From: Streptomyces sclerotialus
GTDB taxonomy: Bacteria > Actinomycetota > Actinomycetes > Streptomycetales > Streptomycetaceae
Direction of reading: 5' to 3'
Assembly (NCBI GenBank): GCA_000719105.1
Contig: JODX01000009.1
Span: 147,244-211,243 of the forward strand
Length of the DNA stretch: 64,000 nucleotides
Shown here: piece by piece, positions 53,020 to 61,317 of the stretch
How the letters are laid out: each line of letters opens with the position of its first letter
How positions within the stretch are numbered: the first letter of the stretch is position 1
The notes under the pieces: generated by a model
The model's input: only the letters and a program-made list of their open reading frames with translations
The model's database searches: none
Told to the model about the DNA's origin: nothing
Translations under genes and position numbers: made by a program

Positions 53020-53672
53020 GCGTCGGTCAGAACGTTGAAGGTTTGCCCACCGCGGCAAACCCTGGCATATGCCGGTGCTCTATCGCAGAGTGGTAAGGCA
53101 CCCGAAGCGTCCGGGGGTTGTCGAGCCGCCACCCGTCCGGACCCGGTGCCGCGCCCGCACGGGGGACGGGCGCGGCGCCACCGTTCGGCCGCGCCCGCCG
53201 GGGGGACGGGCGCGGCACGGTGGCTCACCCGCCGCCCGCCGGGCGTTTCCCCCGCTCACACCCCGTCAGCTCCGGTCGCTTCCGGCCAAAGTCGCCCGGC
53301 CACGGCACCGCGGGGACGGGACCGTGCCTCCCGCATGCCACCGCGCGCCCCTCCGCACGGGCCATCGGCCCACCTCCGGGGAGCAAGAATGAGAAGGGAC
53401 TAACGACGGAACCACACCCCAGGTTCCGGTTCGCCCTCATTGCCCGGCGTGTTCTGCCGTGATACACAGAGTGACGAAACGACCCTTCAGATACCGTTCC
53501 GCGTCCTCCGTTAGGGGTGTGCTCGGGGTTGCGGCAAGGGATACATGCAAAACCTGCCAATCAATGACGCCAAGTCGACATACGACAGCGGCATTGTCAG
53601 CGAGAATGGGCCCGACCTCTGCGCACCCCGTGTCAGAGGGTGCAGAACTACCCACTAGGGGCGGTGACTTAC
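53020..53672. other. long leader region upstream of the cmd operon
   Basis: These 653 bp contain no gene I can support. A hairpin with 8-bp arms (GGTTTGCC/GGCAAACC, 53040-53061) follows the ArsR-type stop. A 16-bp sequence GGGGGACGGGCGCGGC is repeated exactly at 53161-53176 and 53201-53216. The last 200 bp are less GC-rich and probably hold the operon promoter. I reject a tRNA reading of 53085-53130. Confidence 0.5.
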
Positions 53673-53981
53673 ATGTTCCTTGCGGCCGAAAAAGGCGACA
53701 TCACCACCATCATCGGCGGTATCGCCCCGGACTGGGGGCCCTTCGGCAGCCTGGGCAACGAGGCCCGGGTGATGATCGAGGTCGTGATGGCGATCGCCAT
53801 CCTGCTCTGCCTCGGCATCGCGATCTGGGGCGCGGCCAAACAGCGCATCGGCGCGACCGCCCTGCGCGACACGTTCAGCGCGGAACAGGGCAAGGGCCTG
53901 ATCATCGCCGGCCTGACCGGTGTCTTCATCATCGGGTCACTGGGCACACTGTTCACGATCGTGTACGGCATGGCCGTGTAG
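53673..53981 (+). CDS. cmdF: cmdF-like membrane protein (102 aa)
   Basis: This is a small two-span membrane protein: about residues 25-45 (VMIEVVMAIAILLCLGIAIWG) and 75-95 (LIIAGLTGVFIIGSLGTLFTIVYG), separated by a basic segment. Its N-terminus lacks a cleavable signal. Size and topology resemble VirB2/VirB3-type subunits, but I cannot assign one. The ATG at 53673 is preferred to an upstream GTG. It heads the operon known from S. coelicolor as cmdA-F (named from memory). Confidence 0.75.
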   Translation: MFLAAEKGDITTIIGGIAPDWGPFGSLGNEARVMIEVVMAIAILLCLGIAIWGAAKQRIGATALRDTFSAEQGKGLIIAGLTGVFIIGSLGTLFTIVYGMAV

Positions 53982-54272
53982 CCCGAACAACCGCAGGGCA
54001 TCGCGGCCCGTCGGCTCCCCGCCGAATCCCCCAGTCCGTCACCCATCCGCCGGGCCTGCCCGGTTCCGCCACTACCCCCACCCGTCCGTCGTGCCCACCG
54101 GCTGAGGTTGCGTTCCCTTGATGTCCAGTCACCACACCGCTCCCACACGGGAACCAGCGCGGCTACCGTCGTACTGCCATGCGTTCCGGTACGAGGCGGT
54201 ACTCCGTGGGGTGCCGGACGCGGTCCAGCCACACCAGGCCGTTCCGGACGACGTCGAGGGGGCGCACGCGGC

Positions 54273-55100
54273 ATGAGTCCCGATGACGGATACGGCGGCG
54301 GGCCGTACGGCGGCACGGGCCAGACCCGCACCCGGCTGCCGGACTCCGGCGGCGACGGGCACGGCGGCGGCCGGCGAGGCCGCACCTCGTCCCCGCGCAG
54401 CCTCGTGACGGTCGTGGGCGTGGTGGTGCTGCTCATCGCCGCGATTGCGTTCGCCAACCGTGGAGGCGACGATTCCGCGGACGGCTCCGACGACGGGGAC
54501 AAGGCGGTGAGCGCTCCCACCGCCGCGACGGGGGAGCAGCCGGTGAAGAAGAAGACGGCGGGCATCCCGACCGGCTTCGCCCACGACGAGCAGGGAGCGC
54601 AGTCGGCCGCCGTCAACTACGCGGTGACCCTCGGCTCGGCCGGCATGTACCGCAAGGACACCCGGCACGACATCGTCGGCACCGTCTACACCGCCGCCGC
54701 GGCCGCCGAGCTCCAGGAACCACTGGACAAGGCGTACTCGGCGGACTTCCTCGGCAAGATGGGCCTCGACGCCGAGGGCAACGCGCCCGACGGCAGCACC
54801 TTCGTCTCCCGCGTCGTACCGGTGGGCACCACGGTCGAGGAGTACGGCGAGGACGCGGCCGAGGTGGCGGTCTGGTACATGGGCCTCATCGGCATGTCCG
54901 GCGAGAAGTCGACCAATCCCGTCACCACCACCTGGCAGACGTGGACGTTCGACCTGCGGTGGTCCGACGGCGACTGGAAGATCGCCGAGGACACGCAGCG
55001 GGACGGCCCCGCCCCGGTCCCCGGGGACGACAAGGCCGCCACCTCCGAGGAGATCAGCAAGGCCGTCGAGGAGTACGGAGGGTTCACGTATGCCCGATAG
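54273..55100 (+). CDS. cmdE: cmdE-like membrane protein (VirB8/TcpC-like)
   Basis: This 275-aa protein has a Gly-rich cytoplasmic N-terminus, one membrane span (LVTVVGVVVLLIAAIAFA, about residues 47-64) and an extracytoplasmic domain (about 90-275) with a mixed alpha/beta pattern resembling the NTF2-like fold of VirB8 and TcpC. The GAGGGGG site precedes the ATG at 54273. Its stop overlaps the next start by 11 bp. The VirB8-like assignment rests on topology only. Confidence 0.7.
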   Translation: MSPDDGYGGGPYGGTGQTRTRLPDSGGDGHGGGRRGRTSSPRSLVTVVGVVVLLIAAIAFANRGGDDSADGSDDGDKAVSAPTAATGEQPVKKKTAGIPTGFAHDEQGAQSAAVNYAVTLGSAGMYRKDTRHDIVGTVYTAAAAAELQEPLDKAYSADFLGKMGLDAEGNAPDGSTFVSRVVPVGTTVEEYGEDAAEVAVWYMGLIGMSGEKSTNPVTTTWQTWTFDLRWSDGDWKIAEDTQRDGPAPVPGDDKAATSEEISKAVEEYGGFTYAR

Positions 55101-56499
55101 CCCCATGCCGGACAGCCCCACGCCCGGTGGGCCCATGCCCGGCAGGCCCACGCCCGGCAGGCCGAACCGTGCGCTCAGGCTCACCGGAGTGGTCGCCGCC
55201 GTACAGACCGCGGCCGTGCTGCTCGCGTCCCGCGCGTACGCGGAGCCCACGCCCACGCCTACGCCCACCCCGTCGGACGACAGCTCCTGCGACCTCATCT
55301 ACGGCCGGGCCAAGGAGGTCTGCCTGGGGGAACAGGACACCGACAGCGGCGGGGGCGGCTCGTCCAACAACCTCACCGACACCCTCGACCCCCTCTCCTC
55401 CCTCGCCCAGGGCTGCGCCGACGCCGCCTCCTGGACCGTGAAGAAGCTGTCCGCGGCCGTCGAGGAGACCGCGAACGTCGACTTCACCAACCCGACGTTC
55501 CTCCAGCAGTACGCCGTCGTCTTCGCGGCCTCCACGATCCTCACCCTCCTGCTCTGGCTGCTCGCGGTGGCCAAGCGGGCCGTGCGCGGGGTGCCCCTGA
55601 CCACGGCGATCTCCGAGGCCATCGGGTTCCTCTGGCTGACGGTGCTGGCCTCGGCCTTCACCCCGCTGATCCTGTACACGGTCGTCTCCGCGACCGACGG
55701 CGTCAGCGAGGTACTCGCCAAGGCGACCGGCGACCAGACCGACACCTTCTTCGGCAACTTCGCCGGCGCCCTGGAGAAGGGCGAGGACATCGGCGGCGGC
55801 CCGATCATGCTGATCGTGGTGTCGCTGGTCTCCATCCTCGCGGCGGGTGTGCTCTGGCTGGAGCTGGTGATCCGGGCCGCGCTGCTGTACGTCGGCGCCC
55901 TCCTCGGCACCGTCGTGTACGCCGGTCTCGTCGACAAGAACCTGTGGGGTCACGTCCGCCGCTGGGCCGGGATCATGATCGCCGTGATCCTGGTGAAGCC
56001 GGTCATCGTGATCGTGCTGGGGCTGGCGGGCGCGCTCGCGGGCGAGGACGGGCCGGACGCCTTCTCCGCGGTCGTCTCCGGGCTCTCCATCATCCTGCTG
56101 GCCATCTTCGCCTCCGCGATGATCTACCGCTTCGTCCCGGGCTTCGGCGACGAGATCGCGGGCTCCCGCAACAATCGCCTCATGCAGGGCGCCGAACGCA
56201 AGGCCGCGGCCGTCATCAGCTCTCCCGCGACCCTCGTGGCCCAGGGCATCAAGACCCACAGCACCCGGGCCGACAACGGCGGAGGCGGCGGGCAGTCCGC
56301 CCCCCGCCAGGCCAACACCGCCTCGGGCGGCGTGGCCGCCCACAGCACGCGGACGCCTGCGGGCGGAAGCGGCGGTGGCGGTGGCGGCGGATCTGTCCCC
56401 TCCGCCGCACCCGCGCCGCGCACCAGCCCGGTCAACACCCCCCATGCCAGCAGCACCCGCAACAGCAGTTCCCACCGCACAGGAGGTGACGGGCGTTGA
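55090..56499 (+). CDS. cmdD: cmdD-like multi-span protein (VirB6/TrbL-like)
   Basis: This 469-aa protein has a Pro-rich start, a signal-like span (LTGVVAAVQTAAVLLASRAYA, about 30-50) and six to seven further hydrophobic segments (residues 135-350), then a Gly/Ser-rich tail. Pattern and length resemble VirB6/TrbL channel proteins. The long extracellular N-terminal region (DDSSCDLIYGRAKEVCLG) has a cysteine pair. It overlaps both neighbours and is translationally coupled. Confidence 0.7.
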   Translation: MPDSPMPDSPTPGGPMPGRPTPGRPNRALRLTGVVAAVQTAAVLLASRAYAEPTPTPTPTPSDDSSCDLIYGRAKEVCLGEQDTDSGGGGSSNNLTDTLDPLSSLAQGCADAASWTVKKLSAAVEETANVDFTNPTFLQQYAVVFAASTILTLLLWLLAVAKRAVRGVPLTTAISEAIGFLWLTVLASAFTPLILYTVVSATDGVSEVLAKATGDQTDTFFGNFAGALEKGEDIGGGPIMLIVVSLVSILAAGVLWLELVIRAALLYVGALLGTVVYAGLVDKNLWGHVRRWAGIMIAVILVKPVIVIVLGLAGALAGEDGPDAFSAVVSGLSIILLAIFASAMIYRFVPGFGDEIAGSRNNRLMQGAERKAAAVISSPATLVAQGIKTHSTRADNGGGGGQSAPRQANTASGGVAAHSTRTPAGGSGGGGGGGSVPSAAPAPRTSPVNTPHASSTRNSSSHRTGGDGR

Positions 56500-58055
56500 C
56501 GACCGAGTCCCATGCGTCCCATCCGGTCACGTCCCGCCGTACGTATCTGATCGGCCGCGCCCGGCCGAACGCGATGATCGGCCGCAACCGCGAGACCGGC
56601 GAGATCGTGCTGATCATCGCGGGCGCGTTCCTCGGGATGATGTGCGGGCTCCTCGTCCCGGTCCTGTCCCTGAGAATCGTGCTGCTGATGGGATTCCCGC
56701 TGCTGGCGCTGGCGGCCGTGTACGTGCCGTACAAGCGCCGCACGTTCTACAGGTGGTTCGAGATCAACCGAAGCTTCAAGCGCTCCCTGCGGAAGGGCGC
56801 GACGTACCGTTCCGGCTCCATGGAGGCCGGCACCCAGTTCGACGGGCGCGAGGTCGAGATCGGGCCCCCGCCGGGCATCGGCCGCATCACCTGGCTGGCC
56901 GCTCCCTTCGGCCCCGACGAGATCGCCGTACTGCTCCACGCCGACCGGCGCACCGTCACCGCGGCCATCGAGATCGAGGGCCCCGGCGTCGGCCTGCGCG
57001 ACTCGGAGGACCAGGAGGCCCTGGTCGACCGTTTCGGCACCCTGCTCAAGCACGTCGCGAACGGCGACGGCTTCGTGACACGCCTCCAGATGCTCGCCCG
57101 CACCCTCCCCGCCGACCCGGACGCCCACGCCAAGGACGTCACCGTACGCGGCGACGAGCGGGCCCCGGGCTGGCTGCAGCGGTCGTACGACGAACTCCAG
57201 TCCATGGTGTCCACCAGCAGCGAGCAGCACCGCGCGTACCTGGTGGCCTGCATGCACTACACGCGTGAACTGGCCGCCGAGGCCCACGCCATGGCCCGCG
57301 CCATCCGCCCGCAGGGCGGCCGGAGGCTCGACAAGGACGCGGGACTCGCCGTCGTCATGGCCCGCGAGCTGACCGACATCTGCTCGCGGCTCCAGGAGGC
57401 CGACATCCGGGTCCGGCAGCCGCTCGGCCAGGCCCGGCTCGCCTCCCTCATCCACTCCATGTACGACCCGGACCACCCCATCGACCACATCCAGGCCATG
57501 AGCAGGCGCAACGCCTGGCCGGCCGAGCTGGACGCGATGGAGCCGACGTTCCTCCAGGCCAAGACGCGCGAGTCCTCCACCCGCGCCCCCTGGTGCCACG
57601 CCACCGCCTGGATCAAGGAGTGGCCGATGACCCCGGTCGGCGTGAACTTCCTGGCCCCCCTGCTCGTCCACACCCCGGACGTCATCCGCACGGTCGCCGT
57701 CACGATGGACCTCGAACCCACCGAGATCGCCATCGAGCGCATGCTCACCGAGAAGACCAACGACATGGCCGACGCCAGCCGCGCCGCCAAGATGAACCGC
57801 ACGGTGGACCCGCGCGACCTCGCCTCCCACAACCGTCTCGACCAGCGCGGCGAGGACCTCGCGAGCGGCGCGGCCGGCGTCAACCTGGTCGGCTACATCA
57901 CCGTCTCCTCGCGCTCCCCGGAGGCCCTCGCCCGCGACAAGCGGACGATAAGGGCGTCGGCCGGGAAGTCGTACCTGAAGCTGGAGTGGTGCGACCGGGA
58001 GCACCATCGCGCGTTCGTCAACACCCTTCCGTTCGCCACCGGCATTCGAAGGTAG
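56496..58055 (+). CDS. cmdC: cmdC-like protein (SCO6880 family; VirB4 N-terminal half)
   Basis: This 519-aa protein has two spans near residues 40-77 in the PrgI-like N-terminal part, followed by a cytoplasmic region without a P-loop. The pattern (GIGRITWLAAPF, LLHADRRTVTAAIEIEG, RASAGKSYLKLEWCDREHHRAFVNTLPF) is that of the SCO6880 family. It corresponds in order to the N-terminal half of VirB4, with the ATPase half in the next gene. Start overlaps the upstream stop by 4 bp. Confidence 0.75.
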   Translation: MTTESHASHPVTSRRTYLIGRARPNAMIGRNRETGEIVLIIAGAFLGMMCGLLVPVLSLRIVLLMGFPLLALAAVYVPYKRRTFYRWFEINRSFKRSLRKGATYRSGSMEAGTQFDGREVEIGPPPGIGRITWLAAPFGPDEIAVLLHADRRTVTAAIEIEGPGVGLRDSEDQEALVDRFGTLLKHVANGDGFVTRLQMLARTLPADPDAHAKDVTVRGDERAPGWLQRSYDELQSMVSTSSEQHRAYLVACMHYTRELAAEAHAMARAIRPQGGRRLDKDAGLAVVMARELTDICSRLQEADIRVRQPLGQARLASLIHSMYDPDHPIDHIQAMSRRNAWPAELDAMEPTFLQAKTRESSTRAPWCHATAWIKEWPMTPVGVNFLAPLLVHTPDVIRTVAVTMDLEPTEIAIERMLTEKTNDMADASRAAKMNRTVDPRDLASHNRLDQRGEDLASGAAGVNLVGYITVSSRSPEALARDKRTIRASAGKSYLKLEWCDREHHRAFVNTLPFATGIRR

Positions 58056-58065
58056 GACTGCTGCC

Positions 58066-59487
58066 ATGCGGGACCCGCTGTCCGTCCTCACGGACGCCTT
58101 CACGTCCTTCCTGTTCGGCAAGGTCGAGACGACCAGACTTCCGGTGCGCACCTCGACGGGGCAGGCGCAGGCGGTCTACCTGCCGACCGCCGCGCCGGGC
58201 CTCGGCGACTCGGGCGTGATCATCGGCCGTGAGGTGTACTCCGGGAAGGGCTACATCTACGACCCCTTCCAGCTGTACGGCCAGCAGCTCCCCGCCCCCC
58301 ACTGGCTGGTCCTCGGCGAGTCCGGCAACGGCAAGTCGGCGCTCGAGAAGACGTACGTGCTCCGCCAGCTGCGCTTCAAGGACCGCCAGGTCGTCGTCCT
58401 GGACGCGCAGGGCGAGGACGGCGTCGGCGAGTGGAACCTCATCGCCGAGGAGCTGGGCATAACCCCCATCCGGCTCGACCCGATGGCGGCCCTCGACCAC
58501 GGCATCCGCCTCAACCCGCTCGACCCGGCGATCACGACGACCGGCCAGCTCGCGCTGCTCCGCACGATTATCGAGGTAGCGATGGGGCACGGCCTGGACG
58601 AACGGTCCGGCTTCGCGCTCAAGGTCGCGCACTCCTACGTCAACGAGACGATCCTGGACCGCCAGCCGGTCCTGACCGACATCGTGGAACAGCTCCGCCA
58701 CCCGGAGCCGGAGTCGGCCGAGGCGATGAACGTCGCCATAGACGACGTACGGGCCTGGGGCCTGGACGTGGCCCTCGTCCTGGACCGCCTCGTCGACGGT
58801 GACCTCCGGGGCATGTTCGACGGCCCCACGACGGTCGGCATCGACCTGGACGCCCCGCTCATCGTCTTCGACCTGTCCCACATCGACCGCAACTCCATCG
58901 CCATGCCGATCCTGATGGCGATCGTCGGCGTGTGGCTGGAGCACACCTGGATCCGCCCCGACCGGAAGAAGCGCATCTTCCTGGTCGAGGAGGCCTGGCA
59001 CATCATCGCCAGCCCGTTCGTGGCCCAGCTCTTCCAGCGTCTGCTGAAGTTCGGCCGCCGGCTCGGCCTGTCCTTCGTGGCCGTCGTCCACCACCTGTCC
59101 GACGTGGTGGACGGCGCGGCGGCGAAGGAGGCGGCCGCGATCCTGAAGATGGCGTCGACGAGGACGGTCTACGCCCAGAAGGCCGACGAGGCGAGGGCGA
59201 CGGGCCGGGTCCTCGGCCTGCCCCGCTGGGCAGTCGAGATCATCCCCACCCTCACGCCCGGCATCGCGGTGTGGGATGTCAACGGCAACGTACAGGTCGT
59301 CAAACACCTGGTCACCGAGACCGAACGCCCCCTGGTCTTCACGGACCGCGCGATGACGGAGTCCGCCAGCGACTTCATGGACGACGCCCTGCGCGCCGCC
59401 GAACTGGAGGCCGAGGAGCGGGCGGCGGCGTTCATGGAGCAGCACGTCGGCGAGCTGGACGGGTCGTCCGAGTCGACGGTGGCGTGA
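58066..59487 (+). CDS. cmdB: cmdB-like ATPase (VirB4 C-terminal half)
   Basis: This 473-aa ATPase has Walker A GESGNGKSA (about residues 85-93), Walker B RIFLVEEAWH (about 305-314) and sensor region VAVVHHLSDVVDG, as in VirB4/TraC. It lacks the VirB4 N-terminal domain, supplied by the preceding gene. A weak spacing of 10 bp separates the two. The S. coelicolor counterpart is described as a membrane-located ATP/GTP-binding protein. It likely powers the cmd complex. Confidence 0.85.
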   Translation: MRDPLSVLTDAFTSFLFGKVETTRLPVRTSTGQAQAVYLPTAAPGLGDSGVIIGREVYSGKGYIYDPFQLYGQQLPAPHWLVLGESGNGKSALEKTYVLRQLRFKDRQVVVLDAQGEDGVGEWNLIAEELGITPIRLDPMAALDHGIRLNPLDPAITTTGQLALLRTIIEVAMGHGLDERSGFALKVAHSYVNETILDRQPVLTDIVEQLRHPEPESAEAMNVAIDDVRAWGLDVALVLDRLVDGDLRGMFDGPTTVGIDLDAPLIVFDLSHIDRNSIAMPILMAIVGVWLEHTWIRPDRKKRIFLVEEAWHIIASPFVAQLFQRLLKFGRRLGLSFVAVVHHLSDVVDGAAAKEAAAILKMASTRTVYAQKADEARATGRVLGLPRWAVEIIPTLTPGIAVWDVNGNVQVVKHLVTETERPLVFTDRAMTESASDFMDDALRAAELEAEERAAAFMEQHVGELDGSSESTVA

Positions 59488-59517
59488 GAACAGTGGCGTG
59501 AGAACAGTGGCGTGACA
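59479..59517. repeat. 14-bp tandem repeat across the cmdB stop
   Basis: GTGGCGTGAGAACA occurs twice (59479-59492 and 59493-59506), with a third partial copy GTGGCGTGACA at 59507-59517. The cmdB stop codon lies in the first copy, so the repeat duplicates the stop-codon region. It is a likely slippage product. Confidence 0.7.
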
Positions 59518-59543
59518 GTGGTACCGGAGAACGGCGGCGTGGC

Positions 59544-61166
59544 ATGAGACCGGACGAGCGTGACCGGCGCACCGAGGACGTGCGGGGCATCCCCGACGGA
59601 CTGCTGATCGGGATCATCGGCTTCCTCCTCGGCGTGACCGTGCTGGTGTGGACAGCCACGGGCCTCGCCGGCGTCTTCGCCCGCGGCGGCTGGCCGGACG
59701 GCGTCACCTTCGCCCGTACGCCGCTCGCGATGCGCCGGCTCGTCGCCGAACCCCACGACATCCCCGGCGCCTGGCCGGAGACCCCCGCGGACCAGCTCTC
59801 CGGGTACGGCCTCTTCTGGGGCCTGCTCATCGGCCAGCTGATGATCCTGGTGGTGCTGACGGTGTTCCTGCTGGGCACGGTGGCGCGGTGGCGGGCGGTA
59901 CGGGCGCGGGAGAAGGCGGAACGCGCGGCCGGGCGTCCGCAGGCCGCGCCCCGGGAGCCCGCGCCTCAGGAGGCCGTACGCCCGACGACTCCCCCCTACG
60001 CTTCTCCGCAGCCGCAGCCGCAGCCGCAGCCGCAGCCCCACCCGGTGCCGAAGACCGCGCCGGAACCCGGGCCGACTTCTCCCCCGGCCGCCACGCCGGT
60101 CACGGAAGCGAGCGCGCTGATGAGTGCGAGCGCGCCCCTGCAACCCAACGCATCCATGCAGGCGGACACGTCCCTGCAGGCCGAGGCGGCCGCTCCCCCG
60201 AACCTCACCGTTCCCCTGCCCGCCCCGCGCAGCAGCCCGCGCGGCCCCGTGATCCTCGGCTCCCCGGAGACCCGCCACCCCCTCGCCGCCCAGGCGCTGC
60301 GCGATGCCGAGGGCCCCGCCCTGGTCGTCACCTCCAGCCCCGCCCTGTGGTCGGACACGAAGGACGCCCGCGCCAAGCTGGGCCCGGTTCTCCTCTACGA
60401 CCCGTCCCACCTGTGTGACACCCCGGCCCGGATGCACTGGTCACCGGCCCGCGGCTGCGAGGACAAGGCGACCGCGGCGGCACGGGCCGCGGCCCTCCTC
60501 GCTCCGGTCCGCCCCACCGCCAAGATCGACCAGGCGCTCGCCGACGTCGCGGAAACGCTCCTCCGCTGCTATCTGCACGCCGCCGCCGTGGACGGCCGTA
60601 CCTTCCGCCACGTCCACCGCTGGGCGCAGGGCAACCAGGTCCAGGAAGCGGTGCGGGCCCTGCGCACCAATCCGAAGGCGGTGTCGGGCACGGCGGGCGA
60701 GCTGGAGTCGGCCCTCACCTCGCACCCCGAACGCCGCGACATGGCGCAGGAACTGACGGCCCGTGCCCTCTCCTCCCTCTTCACGGTCAACGTCCGTGAT
60801 GCCTGCACTCCAAACCGGGTGGACGCCCTCGCCTTGGATTCCTTCGCCGATGAAGGGGGCACCCTTTATGTGGTGGGGGAACCTATCGAGGATCCCCGGG
60901 CGGCTCCAGGGGCCATGCCCCTTCTCACCGCCCTGACCGCAAGCGTGGTCGAGCGCGGCCGGCGCGTGGCCGAACGGTCACCCTCCGGCCGCCTCGACCC
61001 ACCACTCACCCTCGTCCTGGACGACGTGGCGGCGGTGGCTCCCCTGCCCCAGCTCCCCGAGCTGCTGTCCACAGGAGCGGACCGGGGCCTGCTCACCCTG
61101 GTCCTGCTCCGATCCCGGGAACAGGGCCGCTCCCGCTGGCCGGACGCCGAGCTCCCCATGCACTAG
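59544..61166 (+). CDS. cmdA: cmdA-like protein (degenerate VirD4/TraG-like)
   Basis: This 540-aa protein has two N-terminal spans (about 19-42 and 92-115), a Pro/Gln-rich spacer (about 130-240) and a cytoplasmic NTPase-like domain (about 245-540). The Walker A region reads LVVTSSPALWSDT with no GKT/S, so the P-loop is lost. The Walker B-like PPLTLVLDDVAAVAPLPQLPELLSTGADRGLLTLVLLRS matches the TraG/VirD4 layout. It ends just after the RSREQG helix, short for the family. ATP binding is therefore doubtful. Confidence 0.75.
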   Translation: MRPDERDRRTEDVRGIPDGLLIGIIGFLLGVTVLVWTATGLAGVFARGGWPDGVTFARTPLAMRRLVAEPHDIPGAWPETPADQLSGYGLFWGLLIGQLMILVVLTVFLLGTVARWRAVRAREKAERAAGRPQAAPREPAPQEAVRPTTPPYASPQPQPQPQPQPHPVPKTAPEPGPTSPPAATPVTEASALMSASAPLQPNASMQADTSLQAEAAAPPNLTVPLPAPRSSPRGPVILGSPETRHPLAAQALRDAEGPALVVTSSPALWSDTKDARAKLGPVLLYDPSHLCDTPARMHWSPARGCEDKATAAARAAALLAPVRPTAKIDQALADVAETLLRCYLHAAAVDGRTFRHVHRWAQGNQVQEAVRALRTNPKAVSGTAGELESALTSHPERRDMAQELTARALSSLFTVNVRDACTPNRVDALALDSFADEGGTLYVVGEPIEDPRAAPGAMPLLTALTASVVERGRRVAERSPSGRLDPPLTLVLDDVAAVAPLPQLPELLSTGADRGLLTLVLLRSREQGRSRWPDAELPMH

Positions 61167-61317
61167 GTCCGGCCATGGTCGCCGCACGTGACGCCCCGTC
61201 ACCAACGTTCTTCTCACCTCGGTGACTCACGGGTAGAGTCATTTTCCTGGAGAGCAGGGACGTCGGAGCAGGAACGTCGGGCCGCTGCGACGGCCGTGAA
61301 ACACCGGGGGGAACGGA

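Noticed and set aside
53085..53130. tRNA-like stretch (GAGTGGTAAGGCACCC...)
   Set aside because: Only a D-arm-like string is present; no anticodon stem, T-loop GTTCGA or acceptor pairing could be found.
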